A stretch of 64,000 nucleotides of DNA from Gymnorhina tibicen (Eukaryota; Chordata; Aves; Passeriformes; Artamidae). The stretch's first letter is position 1. Every line of letters starts with the position of its first letter. The notes below the pieces were generated by a model that did no database searches, had not been told where the DNA came from, and saw nothing but the letters and a program-made list of their open reading frames with translations. Positions 1 through 13,400 of the stretch are shown here, in pieces. Made by a program: the position numbers and the translations under genes. Location: the NCBI GenBank assembly GCA_013399875.1, contig VXAZ01009672.1:248001-312000 (forward strand). The letters are read 5' to 3'.

Positions 1-3000
1 TCTCTGGACTGATGTTGAATGGTAAGCACAAGGCCAGCCTGTGCATTCTTGGTACAACTTTCAGGGGATCAGTTTTGCTGGTAAAATAGAGGATACAGGC
101 TACTGGGTCCTTGGAATCTGAAACTAGCCTGGTAAAGGAAGGTGTTAGTTTTTTCCTGGTTCTTCATCTCTGTGATTCAAAATAACTCAACAAAAAGACA
201 GATTTTTAGCTAAGAGCCACATTTTCAGACCAATCTTAAAACCTCTCTCTGCTGTAATAAATGTAAGAGCACCCCAATGGACCCCACCTGCATCCACAAA
301 CCAGCAGTGCCTCAGGAGTCATTGCCAGCTGTATGGAAACTGAATTTATGGAATTAGGGATTGTGGTAGGAGCTTTTCCCTGTGACACCTGACAGGCTGA
401 GGGTACCTGTGTGAGGCTGTAGAGATGTGCTATTCTGTCCTTACCTATTGGCATAAGAGCCTGTGGATGATGTCAGGCTCTGATGGACTGCAGGTACCCA
501 GATATTCATCTCCAGACACAGCACTGCAGCTCATGCAACCATTTGTTTCTTCTCTGCTCATTGCCTACATGGATCTCATACCAGAGAGGACTTCATTTTG
601 TTTGTTTATTTGTTTGTTGTAAGGATAAATGTTTTCTGGATTTAGCTTGCACTTTAAGGCTTTGGACAAAGGAAGGGACCCAGCTCTAGATATCCTGGAA
701 AATCCATGAAACATCAAAGCCTTAGTTTCTCCCTGGACCATGTGGGTGAAAGAGGTAACAGACAAATCACCTCTTGCTGAGTTTGCATTAGCTAGCCCTC
801 ATGGGTCACAGATCCTATGACTGCTTTCTCTCTTAGCCAGCGTCAGCGAATAGAGTCTCAAAGTTGAGGTAAACTGAGGCAACTACTTTGGAGACATCAA
901 TGCAGAGCCCACAAAGAGCATTTGCTGGAGTCCAAAGGATTGTTTTTTTCCAGTTCCCCGGGGCACTAATTATTTCCATATGCACCCACCACCTCCTTGG
1001 AGGCCGATGTGACTGCTCAGACAAAGCCCCCTCAGCTCCCCATGGGGACGTGTACCTTACATTTACTGGCAGTGGGTGTTGTAGGAAAGGATAAACTTGG
1101 CAAAAAGGTCATTTGTCTGATCCCATTTCTCAGTCACTAAGTTCAAATGATGGCGGCAACAGAACTGATACCACACTTCAAAATTTTGTTCTCTTTTGGT
1201 TTCCCTTTTCTCTTTTGTTCAATATTTTGATTTTTCACTAGTTGATTCTGTTATCGTAAGTGGCTTTTTTTTTCCACTTTACATGTTTTATAGATAGATG
1301 TGTACTCTATGTATACATACTATCGTGATTATAGCAATTTTTTTCTTCACAAAGAAGCCCCAAGGTAATGAAAGAAAGAACTGTCTTATGGGTAACTTAT
1401 CAATTTCTGATTGTCAGCGAAGAACTGAAATAGTGCACAGTCTTGCCCCACTAATGATTTCGTGCTGCAATCTCTCCCTCCCACAGACCTGTGCTACTTC
1501 AGGCAAAATAGAGCAACTGCCATAAATCTGCTCCGTTCATTGAAATGAGCTGAGATCTTCACCTTGTAAAAGCTGGAGCAAAGGATCTTCAGTTTTATTG
1601 AAAGCAAAGATCCTTTTTTCTCCTTTGACCAAACTGTCAGGAAAGAAAAAGTGGTTTCCTGTTTTGAGCCAGTATCTGCCCTATTCCCTCTCCCTGTCTA
1701 TGTGGCTGTGGTTGCTCCTGCATAACCCTGTGCCCTCCGCCTGCAGCCCAAGGATGGTTCCAGCATCCCAGAGCTTTTCATTACCTTATCTCCATTATTT
1801 AGGCAAATACAGAACACTTCTCCAGACAGGTTCCAGGGCGCCAGTTTATCTGCATTATTATAGTAATGATCCTTTATCCACAGTACCCAGCCTTTCCTTA
1901 AAAAGCAATCCCTGCCTGATTAATGTTCTGTAAATAGGGGATCTCCATGCTACAGTACCAGGTGTACTGCCCTCCTCTTCTGATCTGCTCGGCTGTGTTT
2001 CACTGCTTGATTCTTGTTTTGCTCTTCTGACATCACCTAACTACTTGCCTTATACAGCCACCATCTGTGGTGGAAATTTCTGCCTCTTCTTGCTGCTTTT
2101 TTCCTTGGCATTTTTTCCTGTTGGAAGAAATGCATTTCTTTTTCAATGGATGACACAGTTCAAAGGCTGTGTATCTTTCCCTAACTTTCCTAAAGATAAA
2201 GAGAACATATATGCTGGCATTTTCTTGTAACCACTCTAAACATCTGCAGCCCTTCTAGATTTGCTTGTCCAAACCAGTTAGGACAGGAAGGTTTCTATTT
2301 TTCTTTCTAGCTGGGGGAGAAAGTTCATAAAACAAAAAAGAACATGCCTCAGAGAAGCATTTCAATCAGAAAATTATCTACCCCGAAGATGTGAAAACCG
2401 ATTTTGCTATATTTATCAGTTTCATAGCAAAGAAGGTCAGAATGTGAATATATCCAGCAAGACTGGCAAAGCCTCTTAGGCTTCCACTGCCCCAACAGGC
2501 ATAAAACTAAAACTGTGTCTTATGGTTTAATGTTGGCAGGGCTTGGTTTTATGTTGTACATGAAAATGTTCTATTCTACAGAAGTTTTGAGGTAGTGAGA
2601 CAACCCAGGATCAGAAAAATCAGATTAAAATTAACACTGCTCAAATGTGGAATTAAAGACAACCACACAACAGCAAGACAAACAAGCAAAAAAACACCAG
2701 GAAAAATGATGCAGAACCACTTTTTCTCTAGAGAGAGCCAAATCCATTAAGCTAATTAGTTGAGCAGCTGATGTTCTGACCTGACATTGTTTCTTCATTT
2801 AGGATCTTTAGTTCTTCATGCAAGAAGATTTCTCATTATTTCTTATCCAAACAAACCCCAATATCCGGGTATTCTTCTGCAAACAGTTTGCTGATAAAAT
2901 TTTCCTCTAAACTGTCACAATCTGAAATTTGAACGGTGTGACCTATGTGACCTATTACATAAATTCTATTTCTCTTCTCTTGTGAACTAATGACCCAGAA

Positions 3001-5944
3001 TTTGTAAACAATTTCCTTTATTCCCCCCTTAACAATTAGTTTCACTACAAAAGAACTTTCCTTTTGAAATTTTATTTTTTTTAAAAAAAGCAGGGAGACA
3101 TTTACTTTTGTGTAAATCTCCATTCTGCCATGTTCTTCTCGTAAGACATGGACGCAACAAACAAAGCCAGATGCCCAGCAGACATCCAACAGACAACCCA
3201 AAGGCAGTGGTAGCCACTCAGTCCGGCTTGCAGAAAGCCTCCTCCAGAAATATCAAACAAAAGGATTGCTGCAGATATACACAAGCTTGCTTGTTTTCCT
3301 CAGCTTTCACAGCTTCCCAAAAAGTATTCCATGGGCTCCCAGGGGCCCTGTGTGTTAAAAACCATTAAGTTAGAGAGTGAAGACACGTCTATGCTCTGAG
3401 TGCAGCAGTGTACAGAGGTACCTTAGCTGGCACTGAGTGAATCATCACTGAAAGTAACACCCCCATTTTCATGCCAGAGTACAAATGGGTACACATTTAT
3501 AGGAGGACCTTATGTGCCCTGACTCCATTCCCTTGCAATAACTCATTCATGCATCTATATTTTGTATAAATATGCATATATTTGGAGAGCACATCCATCA
3601 TCCCTCTTCTCCATCCCATACAGTCACCACCAAAGCCAATGGACACTGACTTTGTGTGCCACTGAGGAAACCAGCAGCTGTCCTCCAGGATGGCTGTTCC
3701 ACACCACACTCGCAGTGCAGCAACCAGGCAAGCGAGGCCAGCCCACACCAAGCACCAGAGTCACACATTCTCATCCCAGAAAGAGGGAGGGGAAGCTGAG
3801 GAGCAGGCAGGCCAGCAGACTGCAGTGGGTGCTACTGCCTCCACCCCTGAGACCATCACCAGGCCAGACCTCAAAAGGCTTTGCTGTCTATTCAGTACAT
3901 TTCTGCTCCTTCCCTCCCCCAAGGAAGTTTCTGAGATTAAAATCTTAGAAGTTCTTCTAGTCATGGCAGGAAAAGTGGGTGCATTACATAGGGTTCCTTT
4001 AGCCTTTCTGTCAGGATCAGGAGAGGAAAGTGCTTGCACCCAGCTTGGAGCTTCCCCCAGGTGAAGTGCACAGCATCTCCAGCACTGTTTCTGGGATTAA
4101 ATGGTTCCAACACAGATTCACACACCTGCAAGAGCTGGCACAGAGGGCACTTAGCAGAAAATCTGGAGCACAGCAGGGAGCAGGCCTTCCGAGTCCAGAG
4201 ACTTGCTTTCTATTGCTTTTCCTTTTCCTACTCTGTCATGCTCTATAGAAGACAAATGACCAAGCTTGACTTTCAGCAATTTAATTTTCTGAGTGTGTTT
4301 TTTCATTGATCAAGAAGTTGCCTGTTTTGGACTTTAAGTGATTGTCTCTGAATTGTTACTCTACACACATGCCTGCAAGCAAGGTACCCTGTGACATCTT
4401 TGCCAAGCTAATCACTTCCTGCCACTGAAGCTTAATAGATGTTACTCTTCTGCCGTGCGAGGCCTGAAGTTGTTCTGCTGAGGAAAATTGAGTAGAAATT
4501 GGATCTGAGGAGAAAATTTTTTCTGTAGGGTCAGAACTTTATATAAGCCTTAACCTTTAACTAGAATACCTCATCAAAACTGAGAAAATTAAAACATCTA
4601 CTTTTGTAAGCAGCAATATTTTTTCCCCAAAAAAACCAATTTTCTTACATATCTGGAGAAAAAATGCAGACTGGATTGCCTTTATGTGCTGGATTCTGCC
4701 ATCCCTCCTGCTTTGAACCCACTCCATTGCCCAACCCAAAGCTGAGTTATCACTGAGGATGACTGTAAAACAATAGCACTGGATTTTGTTCTGGTATTTG
4801 GAAAGTTCCATCTTTTTGGTCTTTTGGGGTGGTTGGTAACTGCATTTCAAACCTTTGAAGGAGTGAAGAAGTTTGGATTTTTAGCAGAAGCTTCCCCAGT
4901 CAGCAAATTCTGCCCCATGAGAGGGACTGCACACACTGCTCCTCAGGAGGAAGATGGGCTACAACTCCCAGAAGCAGCAACTTAATGTTCCCCTCCTGCG
5001 CCACAGGCAGGTGTCCTGCATATACCAAGGAGCTACTTCAGGCGTACAAATTATCCTAAAGGGATCAGACATGCACCATGTCGTGAACGACCACTGGTAG
5101 TTCAGGGTCCACAGCTTTAGTGATACAAAACACTGAAGGCAACAGACGTTCAGAAAACTAAAAGCCATCTCTCTAGAGAAAATGCAAACTATTACCACAG
5201 CCTGTCATCCTTCCTCCTTCTGCCTTTTTATTACTAAGACCTTTCTTTCCCAATTTTCCCCTTTCTTTAAATTCAATAACATCTCTTTGCTTCTTAACAG
5301 GAAGAAATATTTCATCCCAGAAACGTTTATGGGTCACCAAGTGATGCACAATTTTTATTTTGCTCATTAAGGACTTCCCAGCCAAACGTCAGCTCTTCCC
5401 TGACTGTTGCTTCAATTAATCTTCTCTTTGGCATTTGGCTGCCTATTAACGCTAACAAAATATTGTTATGAAAACATATCAAATTGCCCTTCTTAGGCTA
5501 TAATCAGTCTTTTTGGCATGAAGTACAGTCAGATTCAATCTGGACTATAAGTTCACTTCTAAATTTCCAAACATGATGCAATCTGTAAAGTTTCAATAAA
5601 TTAAATTCCTTCTGCCCCATGTGGTATGTGCGCTAATCTACTTTTTCATTTAATTTGATATGCCCTCCAAATCAGGTATCACATCCAGAAAAAGTTTATC
5701 TGTTGAGTGGGTAATCTCCTTTCTAGAAGTAGTGGAATCTACTAAAAACTGCCAAGCACATGTTTGGTTTGGCTTTATTTGTTTTGCTTACTGGTCCATA
5801 TGGAATTTCCTCCACTGACCCATTGAGACCCCATAGCTACCCCAGATCTCCACCTCTTGGGCCCTTCAAATTCCTTTTGAACCATCTTTCGTGCACAGAT
5901 CTTTACACAGAGACAAGGGGGTGGGCAAGTTCCTTTGATAGTTC
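1..5944. other. intergenic, no gene recognised
   Basis: Only short overlapping ORFs in conflicting frames are present, with no splice-linked peptide I recognise. A locally GC-richer patch lies near 3600-4250. Nothing supports a gene, and I did not find PRIMA1 coding sequence on the plus strand. Confidence 0.6.
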
Positions 5945-6125
5945 TCAGAGGACTTTACAAATATAAACCTCATTTTCATAAAATTGCTCTGAGGGAGGTT
6001 AGTCTCACCTCCCTTGCAGAATGATGAAGGAATTGAGACACAGATGCTTTGTCTAAGACTGACACTAGTCTGGGACCAAGAAGATGGAAGTCAGACCTCT
6101 CTTCTCCATGTCCTATCCCGGGGCA
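5945..6125 (+). repeat. MIR-like ancient SINE
   Basis: The order of motifs follows MIR: 'gaggaggttagt'-like, then 'gaaggaattgagacacagatg', 'agactgacactagtctgggacc' and 'agtcagacctct'. In MIR these correspond to the 'gaaactgaggcacagag ... ggtcacacagc ... aacccaggtct' core. It is heavily diverged, as expected for an old insertion, and the limits are approximate. Confidence 0.55.
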
Positions 6126-7210
6126 TTCCCATGAAGGTCATTTGGCTGCTGACAGTTACTAGAGTCAACATAATCACTGTATCTCAATGAATACCACAGA
6201 TTAAAGAATTTTTTTTTCCTATTTGTATATTACAGAGTAGATCTGTAGAAGCCCCTTATTTAGTTTGCTTCACAAAAGCATAAAATAATTGTTTCAGTAC
6301 TTCAGTGACAACTTAAAACTGTATATGCTGGAATTGAATGTAGTATCAAAGTATGCAAATTTTAAAATATGACTCTCTGTGACAGCAAAGGAGATCAGAT
6401 AATTTGAGGGCAAACAAATTTAATTATGTAAATATTATTTCTTTTATTACAAATTATTTGTTCCTGAGCATTAATTTAGAGGGGATTTTAGCTTGGCTAA
6501 TCCAATAAAGAGCAATGACTTGGAATAAAAACAGCAACAATTACTCCAAGTCCTCTGCTTTCTCTTGTAGCAAGAAGCGTGTCCCATCAGTAGCCTTTAA
6601 GCTCTCAAACACATCCTTTCCATCTCACCCACTGCTGACATTTCCCAAATGAACCACCTCTGTGGACAGCAGTGTTTCAGTCGTCACTCTCCCCTGTCAC
6701 AGCAGATCCTACAGCTGTCTTACCCAGTGTACCTAATCAACCTGCTGGGGAGAGCTGAATTATTACTAATGTAAGAGTGGTTGAAATTAGTGATTCCCTC
6801 CACTTAAACCCAGTGTGAAAAATAGAGACCTTGCATATATAAATACCAAGATATCACAAGCAAGTATGGAGCAAAAACCACCTGAAATACCTGGGTTGTT
6901 CCATCAGTTCTGCATGATTTACTGGAATATTCTGTAAACCAGCTAAAGGGTGATTCCAAGTTTGTTTCAGATTGTCATCCTGGCTATAGCTTCGTATATG
7001 AATGAGTCGTATCAGTTACAACTTATTAGATTTCTTAGGGAAGATTCTCAAGGCTCGAGCCCCAGCCACCTGCATTTCATAGGAAGAAGTCTTACATAAG
7101 CCTTTGAAGATCTAGCCAAGAGTTTGTATATTTTTGTGACTGCAGCTGATGCTGAAAAAAGCCTCCAGCAACAATCATGACAGGTTCCCAGCCCTGGACG
7201 TGGCACCCTG
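6126..7210. other. AT-rich intergenic, nothing recognised
   Basis: No gene or repeat could be supported. The 6405-6490 part is very AT-rich with several TAAT-type homeodomain-like cores, which could simply reflect composition. Confidence 0.5.
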
Positions 7211-7333
7211 GATCTAGAATAGAGTGGAATAGAACAGAGTGGAATAGAACAGAACAGAACAGAATAGAATAGAATAGAATAGAATAGAATAGAATACAAT
7301 ACAATACAATACAATACAATACAATACAATACA
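7211..7333 (+). repeat. pentanucleotide microsatellite (AGAAT/AGAAC/ACAAT)
   Basis: About 24 pentamer units. Degenerate GGAAT/AGAAC units come first, then a block of AGAAT, then a block of ACAAT to about 7333. It abuts a CR1 3' end at 7334, so it is probably the expanded tail of that element. Confidence 0.9.
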
Positions 7334-7410
7334 TTATTTCTGTTGAAAGGGGCCTACAATGATCAGTCTATTCCAACTGCCTGAGCACTTCTGGGCTGAT
7401 CACAAGTTAG
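7334..7410 (-). mobile_element. CR1 LINE 3' end
   Basis: The plus strand reads 'gttgaaaggggcctacaatgatcagtctattccaactgcctgagcacttctgggctgatcac' in spaced agreement with the reverse complement of avian CR1 3' ends. The microsatellite to its left is the tail. Similarity fades after about 7410, so the element is 5'-truncated. Confidence 0.75.
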
Positions 7411-10400
7411 AGCCCCAGTTTGTCATGTCAAAAGGAAAAGTATTGTAGAGGTCAAAAAAGAAAAATTGTGGCACCACTACATCAGCCAGGGAAGGAAACT
7501 GACCAGTCTCTTTGAGCAAACAGCTCAGATCTCTTGGAAAGAGAGACTCCACCAAAAGTACACATAGTCTAAAATAATTTTTGCTCTTTCACCCTGGGCT
7601 CACTCTCAGACAATACTCCTCTTATAGTTCCTAGCTCCCATAGGCCAAATGGTGAAACTCTGCTCCTGAGAGGGTGCCCTGAACCATTAAACCAGTGGAC
7701 AACCATACTCCAATCACCCTATTTGCTCCAAGCAGTGCCTTCTATCACAAGAAACTATAATGAAGTCATTAGGTCTAATGGAGGAGAAAATAGCTATTTA
7801 AAGTAGATCTAGCACCAGAACTGGACTGAAGTGGAATTTTCCATTTTATACATATGAAAGATTAGCTGCTACTGCACCTCACTGCTGCAGAATTAGCCAT
7901 GGATCCAGTTATGACTCTTCTCTGTTCAGCCCTGCAAAGCTCCTTTCTGAATTCTCAGTCAGCAATAAAGCAGTCAATGTTTATCTAAAATTCTTATAGT
8001 GCTTCCCTCTCCCTTGTGCTCCTTGTCAGTCTACCCTTAGATTGCAAGAAAATATATTGGTTTTCCACGCTGGAAGCATTTCCCAGATGCCTAGGGAATC
8101 CCTTCACATACCAGGTGCTGCTTTTAATGAGTTGGGCTTTTACCTTCATAACCATGGTGTCACTACCAGCAGTGCTATTTGCTGCATGCTGTGGTTTAAG
8201 GGTGAAAAAAACGCCACCAAAAAAACCCCAGAAAACCCAAAAAAAACCTGAAAAAGCCAACAAAACTCACTAACAATTGTCCAGTCACAGCCTCACAGAG
8301 CTCACAGCCTCTCCCTCTCCTGGGCTATCACAGGGCATGAGCCCTCTGAAGGTTACTTCTCTGCCAATTTCAAATATTGACCTTGATGTCCTGTCCCTTA
8401 CAATATTCTTTAAAATCCATCATCTGCAAACTAAGTTTAAGTCAGGAAACCTAATTAGTAACAGAGAGAATAAATAACAAGCTTAAGGGGAGGGAGGAAC
8501 CTCTTGCAGGTGGCCAGCTCTTAGCTGAATAATTCTCTGTGCAACGGTCATGCTTCAAAAATTTAATTCTCGGTAATTTCATTTAGGATGGGGAAAACAA
8601 AACAAAATGAGAAAAGTGATATAGGATTTCATTTATATTCTGACAAGTACATTCATCTAAAGTTTAACCATAATAGCTGCAGTTACTGTACCTTTTTTCC
8701 AAAGCATTTAATGGTGTGAAGCAAGTGGCAATAAAAATTAAAAAAACAAAACAAAACAAACCCTACTTGGCATTATTATTTGCTATTTTTATACCAAAAA
8801 AAGAAGAAGTCTCCCTACTGTCAGGCTGATTGTATTAATCTGAGATTCCTATGGTCCTTCAGACTTGATTGCTTTTGATTCTTGCTTAGAAGAAGTGGTG
8901 ATGAAGGAGCTGAAATCATAATTTCTATTTAGAAGGCAAAGAGGAGGCCACTTCAGTTCGGTGGTGAGTAGCACATTTTGTTGCTTTAATTAAAAAGTTG
9001 TTCTGAGAAGCTTCTGCAGTATTCAGAGCACAAAAAGGATGGTATTTTCAGACACTTTGGGGATCACTCCTGCAGTTTTTCTGAGCTATGTTGATGTTGC
9101 TTAAACATACTAAGGAAGAGAAGCAATCATTGAATTTGAAACACATTTTTTATTTTGAAAATTGCAAACCAGTCCTCTCAATGATTGAAAATATATTTTC
9201 CTTTATGTAGTTCTTAAATTGCTATCCATCTCTATTAAGGCTCTTAAAGAGAGATTTTCAGCAACCGAACACCCTCTAAAACAAACAAAAAAAAGGACCA
9301 GAATTGCAATGATTTTCAAGTGCCTGCTCCCTTTGAGATGAATGCCCAGAAAACTGTACAGGTTAAGGCTTTTAGTCCCTGAGAGTGTGCCAAAAGTGAG
9401 CAACATTCTACAGCCACGAGCCACCATTCTCTTCTGGAGACAGCAATGGCTGTCAGGTTCATCAGTGCATTACACAACCCTCCAAGCTAGCCAGGCTCCC
9501 TTGAGAATTAATTTTCACTTTTAGAAATCAATACACTTCACTTGTACTTTCAGCTTTTCATATGACAGCAGCATTGAAAATTGGTATTTTACTGAGCTTA
9601 CTAAGGGTGGACTTAGGAGGGCATATAAGATTTGGATCCACTTCAGAATCATGTGACAGCTCAGGTAAGATGCTGTTGGCTTAGAGAAGCTAAGTTAGAT
9701 TATATTTAGGGTTTTTATTTGATGATGCCAGGATCCTTCACATTGTCTGTGACTCAGATCAGCTGTTCTTTTTGCACTGGAATAATTACAAAAGCCTCCT
9801 AGCCTCTTAGATTTAGCTCTAACCTCAACTCAAACTACACAGATGTATTTGAGGTGACTGCTGTGTTTCCCTCTGCTCAAGGTACAGCCAAAAAAACTCT
9901 CCCATGGCAAAGAGGAAAAGTAGTTGCAATGGATGTAAAGGTCCCGGTATCAAAGGTTCGTTTCCTAATCTCTGGAACTGCCCTCTAGTAGAGTTGCATT
10001 TTAAATACCCCAAGATGCTATCACTTACCTGAAAACTAACTTCTGGCTAAAATTTAAGATCCAGGTTTCTCAGCTGGAAAAGTTGGTCAGGGAAGCCTCA
10101 GACTAGCAGAGATCCACCTGCACATCCCAAAGTATCTTAGTGTGACCTTTCCTACTCACACCTGGAACAGGGCAGAAACAGCTCCTCCGTAGGTCCCTTC
10201 AGGTCCCATGCTCTGTGCATTCATGAAGAGGTAAGGGAAACCAAAATCTCACCAAACCCCTTCTTGTTTTGAATTGTGAGGGAGTAGCATTATGTCATAC
10301 TTGGGGCTGCTCCATCAGTGGAGGCCGTAAGGGGGCCTGGTTATTTGTCCTGATCTCCTTTATACATTCCAAGTACCACTGTAATACTCACTGTGAAGCC

Positions 10401-13400
10401 CAGGACAGATGTCACAGCACACAGGAAAACACTCTCAAGCTGGGACCAAACAGAGCCTTGAAATGCTGCTGTGCTTTCCAAGCCATGTCATTCTGCACCG
10501 CCTTGTGACACTTGAGGCAGCATTAAATTCCCTGCATCTTAATACTCTCATTTGGAGTGAAGCATCTTCAGTGGCCCTAAAGTTTGATCTCAGCCTCACA
10601 GCTGGGGAAAACTAGCAGTTGGTTTGTGATTCAAAAGGAACAGAACAATAATCCGTTGAGGCTACTCCTCCTGTGTGTGGATGGATGAGTCAGATGAATA
10701 ACTGGACAATGCAGATCAGTTAAGCCTAATTCGGTTAATAGAATTAATTTGCAAATTAGTACACATTAGGTGAATCAGCTGCAATTCCTTTTGACAGAAA
10801 CGTTAAAAAATACTAAAGTAGTTATAATGAAACAGATAAATATTACTGCAGAAAAGGTTCCAAAGAAGGCAGTCTACATGGAAATTTTTATCTGCAAATG
10901 CTGGGGATGCATAGGTTGAATTTCATATAATCAGTAGGAAGCATATCTTCTTCCTGGCTTGTACAGCATTTATTACCCTGACAACACTTAATGTATCTCA
11001 AATAACCATTAGAGATGGGCTGAGAAAGTTCTGACTGGGATTCAGGCATAGATGTTGGGACTGATAGAGGGTCTGGTGCAAGGAAAAGGAAAGAAACTAT
11101 TTTAAATTTCAAAGCTAGCCTAGGAAAATTAGTTGGTAAGATAATTTGGTCCTCTAACACTCTTCCTAGGAAAGCTTGGAAACATGTCTGGGCTACTGTT
11201 ATTCAGTGACACACACTTAGAGCATATAAACGTCTGACATTTGAACCAGATTGGAGTCTTCAGGGTGGTGGTCACAGGGAAGAAAATGCCAATAGCATGG
11301 TTTTATTATTGAACGGCTTGGAAAATGCTTCGGTCAGGTACAATTAATAGGATCTCCTGAGCAAAAGTCGAGCTGCTGCTCGTGGAGCGCGAAGATGATT
11401 TAAGAAGATGCTGAGCTCTGAGCTGTGTGTGATCAGAGTAAACTAAGATGCAAGCACAGGGGAACAAATGTGACACATGCACACACACATTACTAACAAG
11501 AATACCTCCGTTGTTGGCTTGACTGCACAATGATGGCAACACCTGGTGTTGAATAAATGTGTCTGGAGGAAGGAGATAAAATCATGGCTTCATCAGTTTA
11601 GCAGTTTAATGTGACACCTCCCTGGAATCCACAAGCACCAGAAACACATACTGCTGTGGTCACTTCACCCTATCAATCCTTGCTCCTTCTGAGTTACACG
11701 TAGGGGTACAACTGCATGACTTTGGTACCTGCACTTTTTACTTACTTTGGATATCACAAGTCAACACTGGGTACGCAGGATTTCATTAGCAGTGCAAATT
11801 AGGGAACAGTTTTAATAATTTTTTTCTTTTAGTGGTGGTCCTCTATATTCTGTTTTACTGACACTTTCCTGCTTGGCAAGGATTCACAGGTGTAGCAAGC
11901 CTTTTGTAAAGTACTTCACTGCAATCAATTTGACTTCATTCAAAAGTAGTGGAGCTGCCAGAAAAGCTAACCTGTCTGAAAAATCTATTACCTATAAAAT
12001 TATTATTCTGTGTGTCAAACTTCACAGGTGTGCTATTCTCCTTTCTGAAAGGATTTAAAGTTTCAGAACAGCCATAACAGTTATGTCCAGTCGCTGAATT
12101 ATACATTGAGAAAACCGACCTAGCATTTTGTGGTGCTATCAAACTGAGAGCCTCCTGGCTGACAGTCATGGCTTGTTAGGTTTGATGGGAGCTGGTTAAA
12201 CAGTGTCAGAGAAGGTTACCTGGGGCAGTGCACTGCAGGCTGCTTACCCGCTGGCTGAAAGCCCTGTAGTATCTATCAAATCCAGCAAAATACTGGAAAA
12301 TAATTCACAATGTAGACTTCCAGTGACCGAGGGTTCCACTTTTCCATGTTAATGCTTTGTAGCTATGAATGAGAAATAAGCCATTCTTCCCAAGCTCTGC
12401 CTGCTCTTCACAACCTCCTGCTCGTACACATTACGATTCACCAACCACAACAGTGATAGCTGGAACCCGCCCAGTTCGCAGCTGCAGGACTTAGGCACCG
12501 TGGGTCACCAGGCAGGCCAGGACTCTTCATCATGTGGCCTTCTGTTCTTTGACCTGAAGCATTTCCAGTGGTGGCCACTGACTCCCCATCAGCAAACCCT
12601 GGGAAGGCCAATGCCAAGGGTGGATTCAGGTTCTCCTCCTGATCACTTTGCAGCTGGGGAGCATCAGAACATCTTCCCCTCTGATGGCTATTCTCATTGC
12701 TGTCCCTTGATGCTCAGACTCCAGCTGAAATTGTGCTCAGCAGGGAGAGGCAGAAGTGGATAGAGTAATTCTGAGTTAGAAACCAAGTGACAAATGCAGA
12801 GCCCTTCCTTTCAAATTTCCATCAAGCCCAACAAACTGTAGTGCTGTTGCCTCTGCCTGGCTTCAGGCAGACTGCTCAGCTGAAGACCCACATCATTGAC
12901 TAAGCAGCTCTTGTGCAATCAAGATTCAGATCCTGTTGGAAAAAAAATAGACTTCAGCTTTGTCAAAGAGTCACATTAAGAGGCAAGAAGAGAAACTGTG
13001 GATAGAACTCTCCCAGAGCTGCGTGCAGCTGAGGGAGTAGCACAGGAATCTTGGCTGCAGAACTCTTTTCCAGGACACGCTAGCAAAGACAAACAGCCCT
13101 GGGCTCTGGTAATCTTCATCCAGCTTGAAAGGAGGCTTTGCAGGCCAGAGTTCAGAGAGATCTTCCGTCTCAGAACGTTCGTCAGTCCTAGAGCACATCG
13201 ACTGCTGTCAGAGCATGGAAAACAAAGCCAGAAAACCAACTGTGCTTTTAGGGCCTTTGAACTGCCACGGCCCTAATGACACGTTGCAGAAACATTATGT
13301 GTAAGATAAGGCACATATGTAGGTAGTAACTGATGTGCTGTAAAAGCCTTTGTTTGTGTGACCCTGCGTGCAGCTCAGGCCGTGGCTTTCTCCAGAGGCA

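Noticed and set aside
3562..4064. Overlapping plus-strand ORFs of 124-128 codons
   Set aside because: Three frames on both strands are open together in a GC-richer patch. The peptides are low-information, with no recognisable domain or splice context.
7211..7333. CRISPR-like regular repeat
   Set aside because: Units are 5 bases with no spacers; it is a microsatellite in a vertebrate genome.
7048..7334. Minus-strand ORFs rich in Tyr/Leu/Phe/Ser
   Set aside because: They are translations of the AGAAT/ACAAT pentamer repeat, not proteins.
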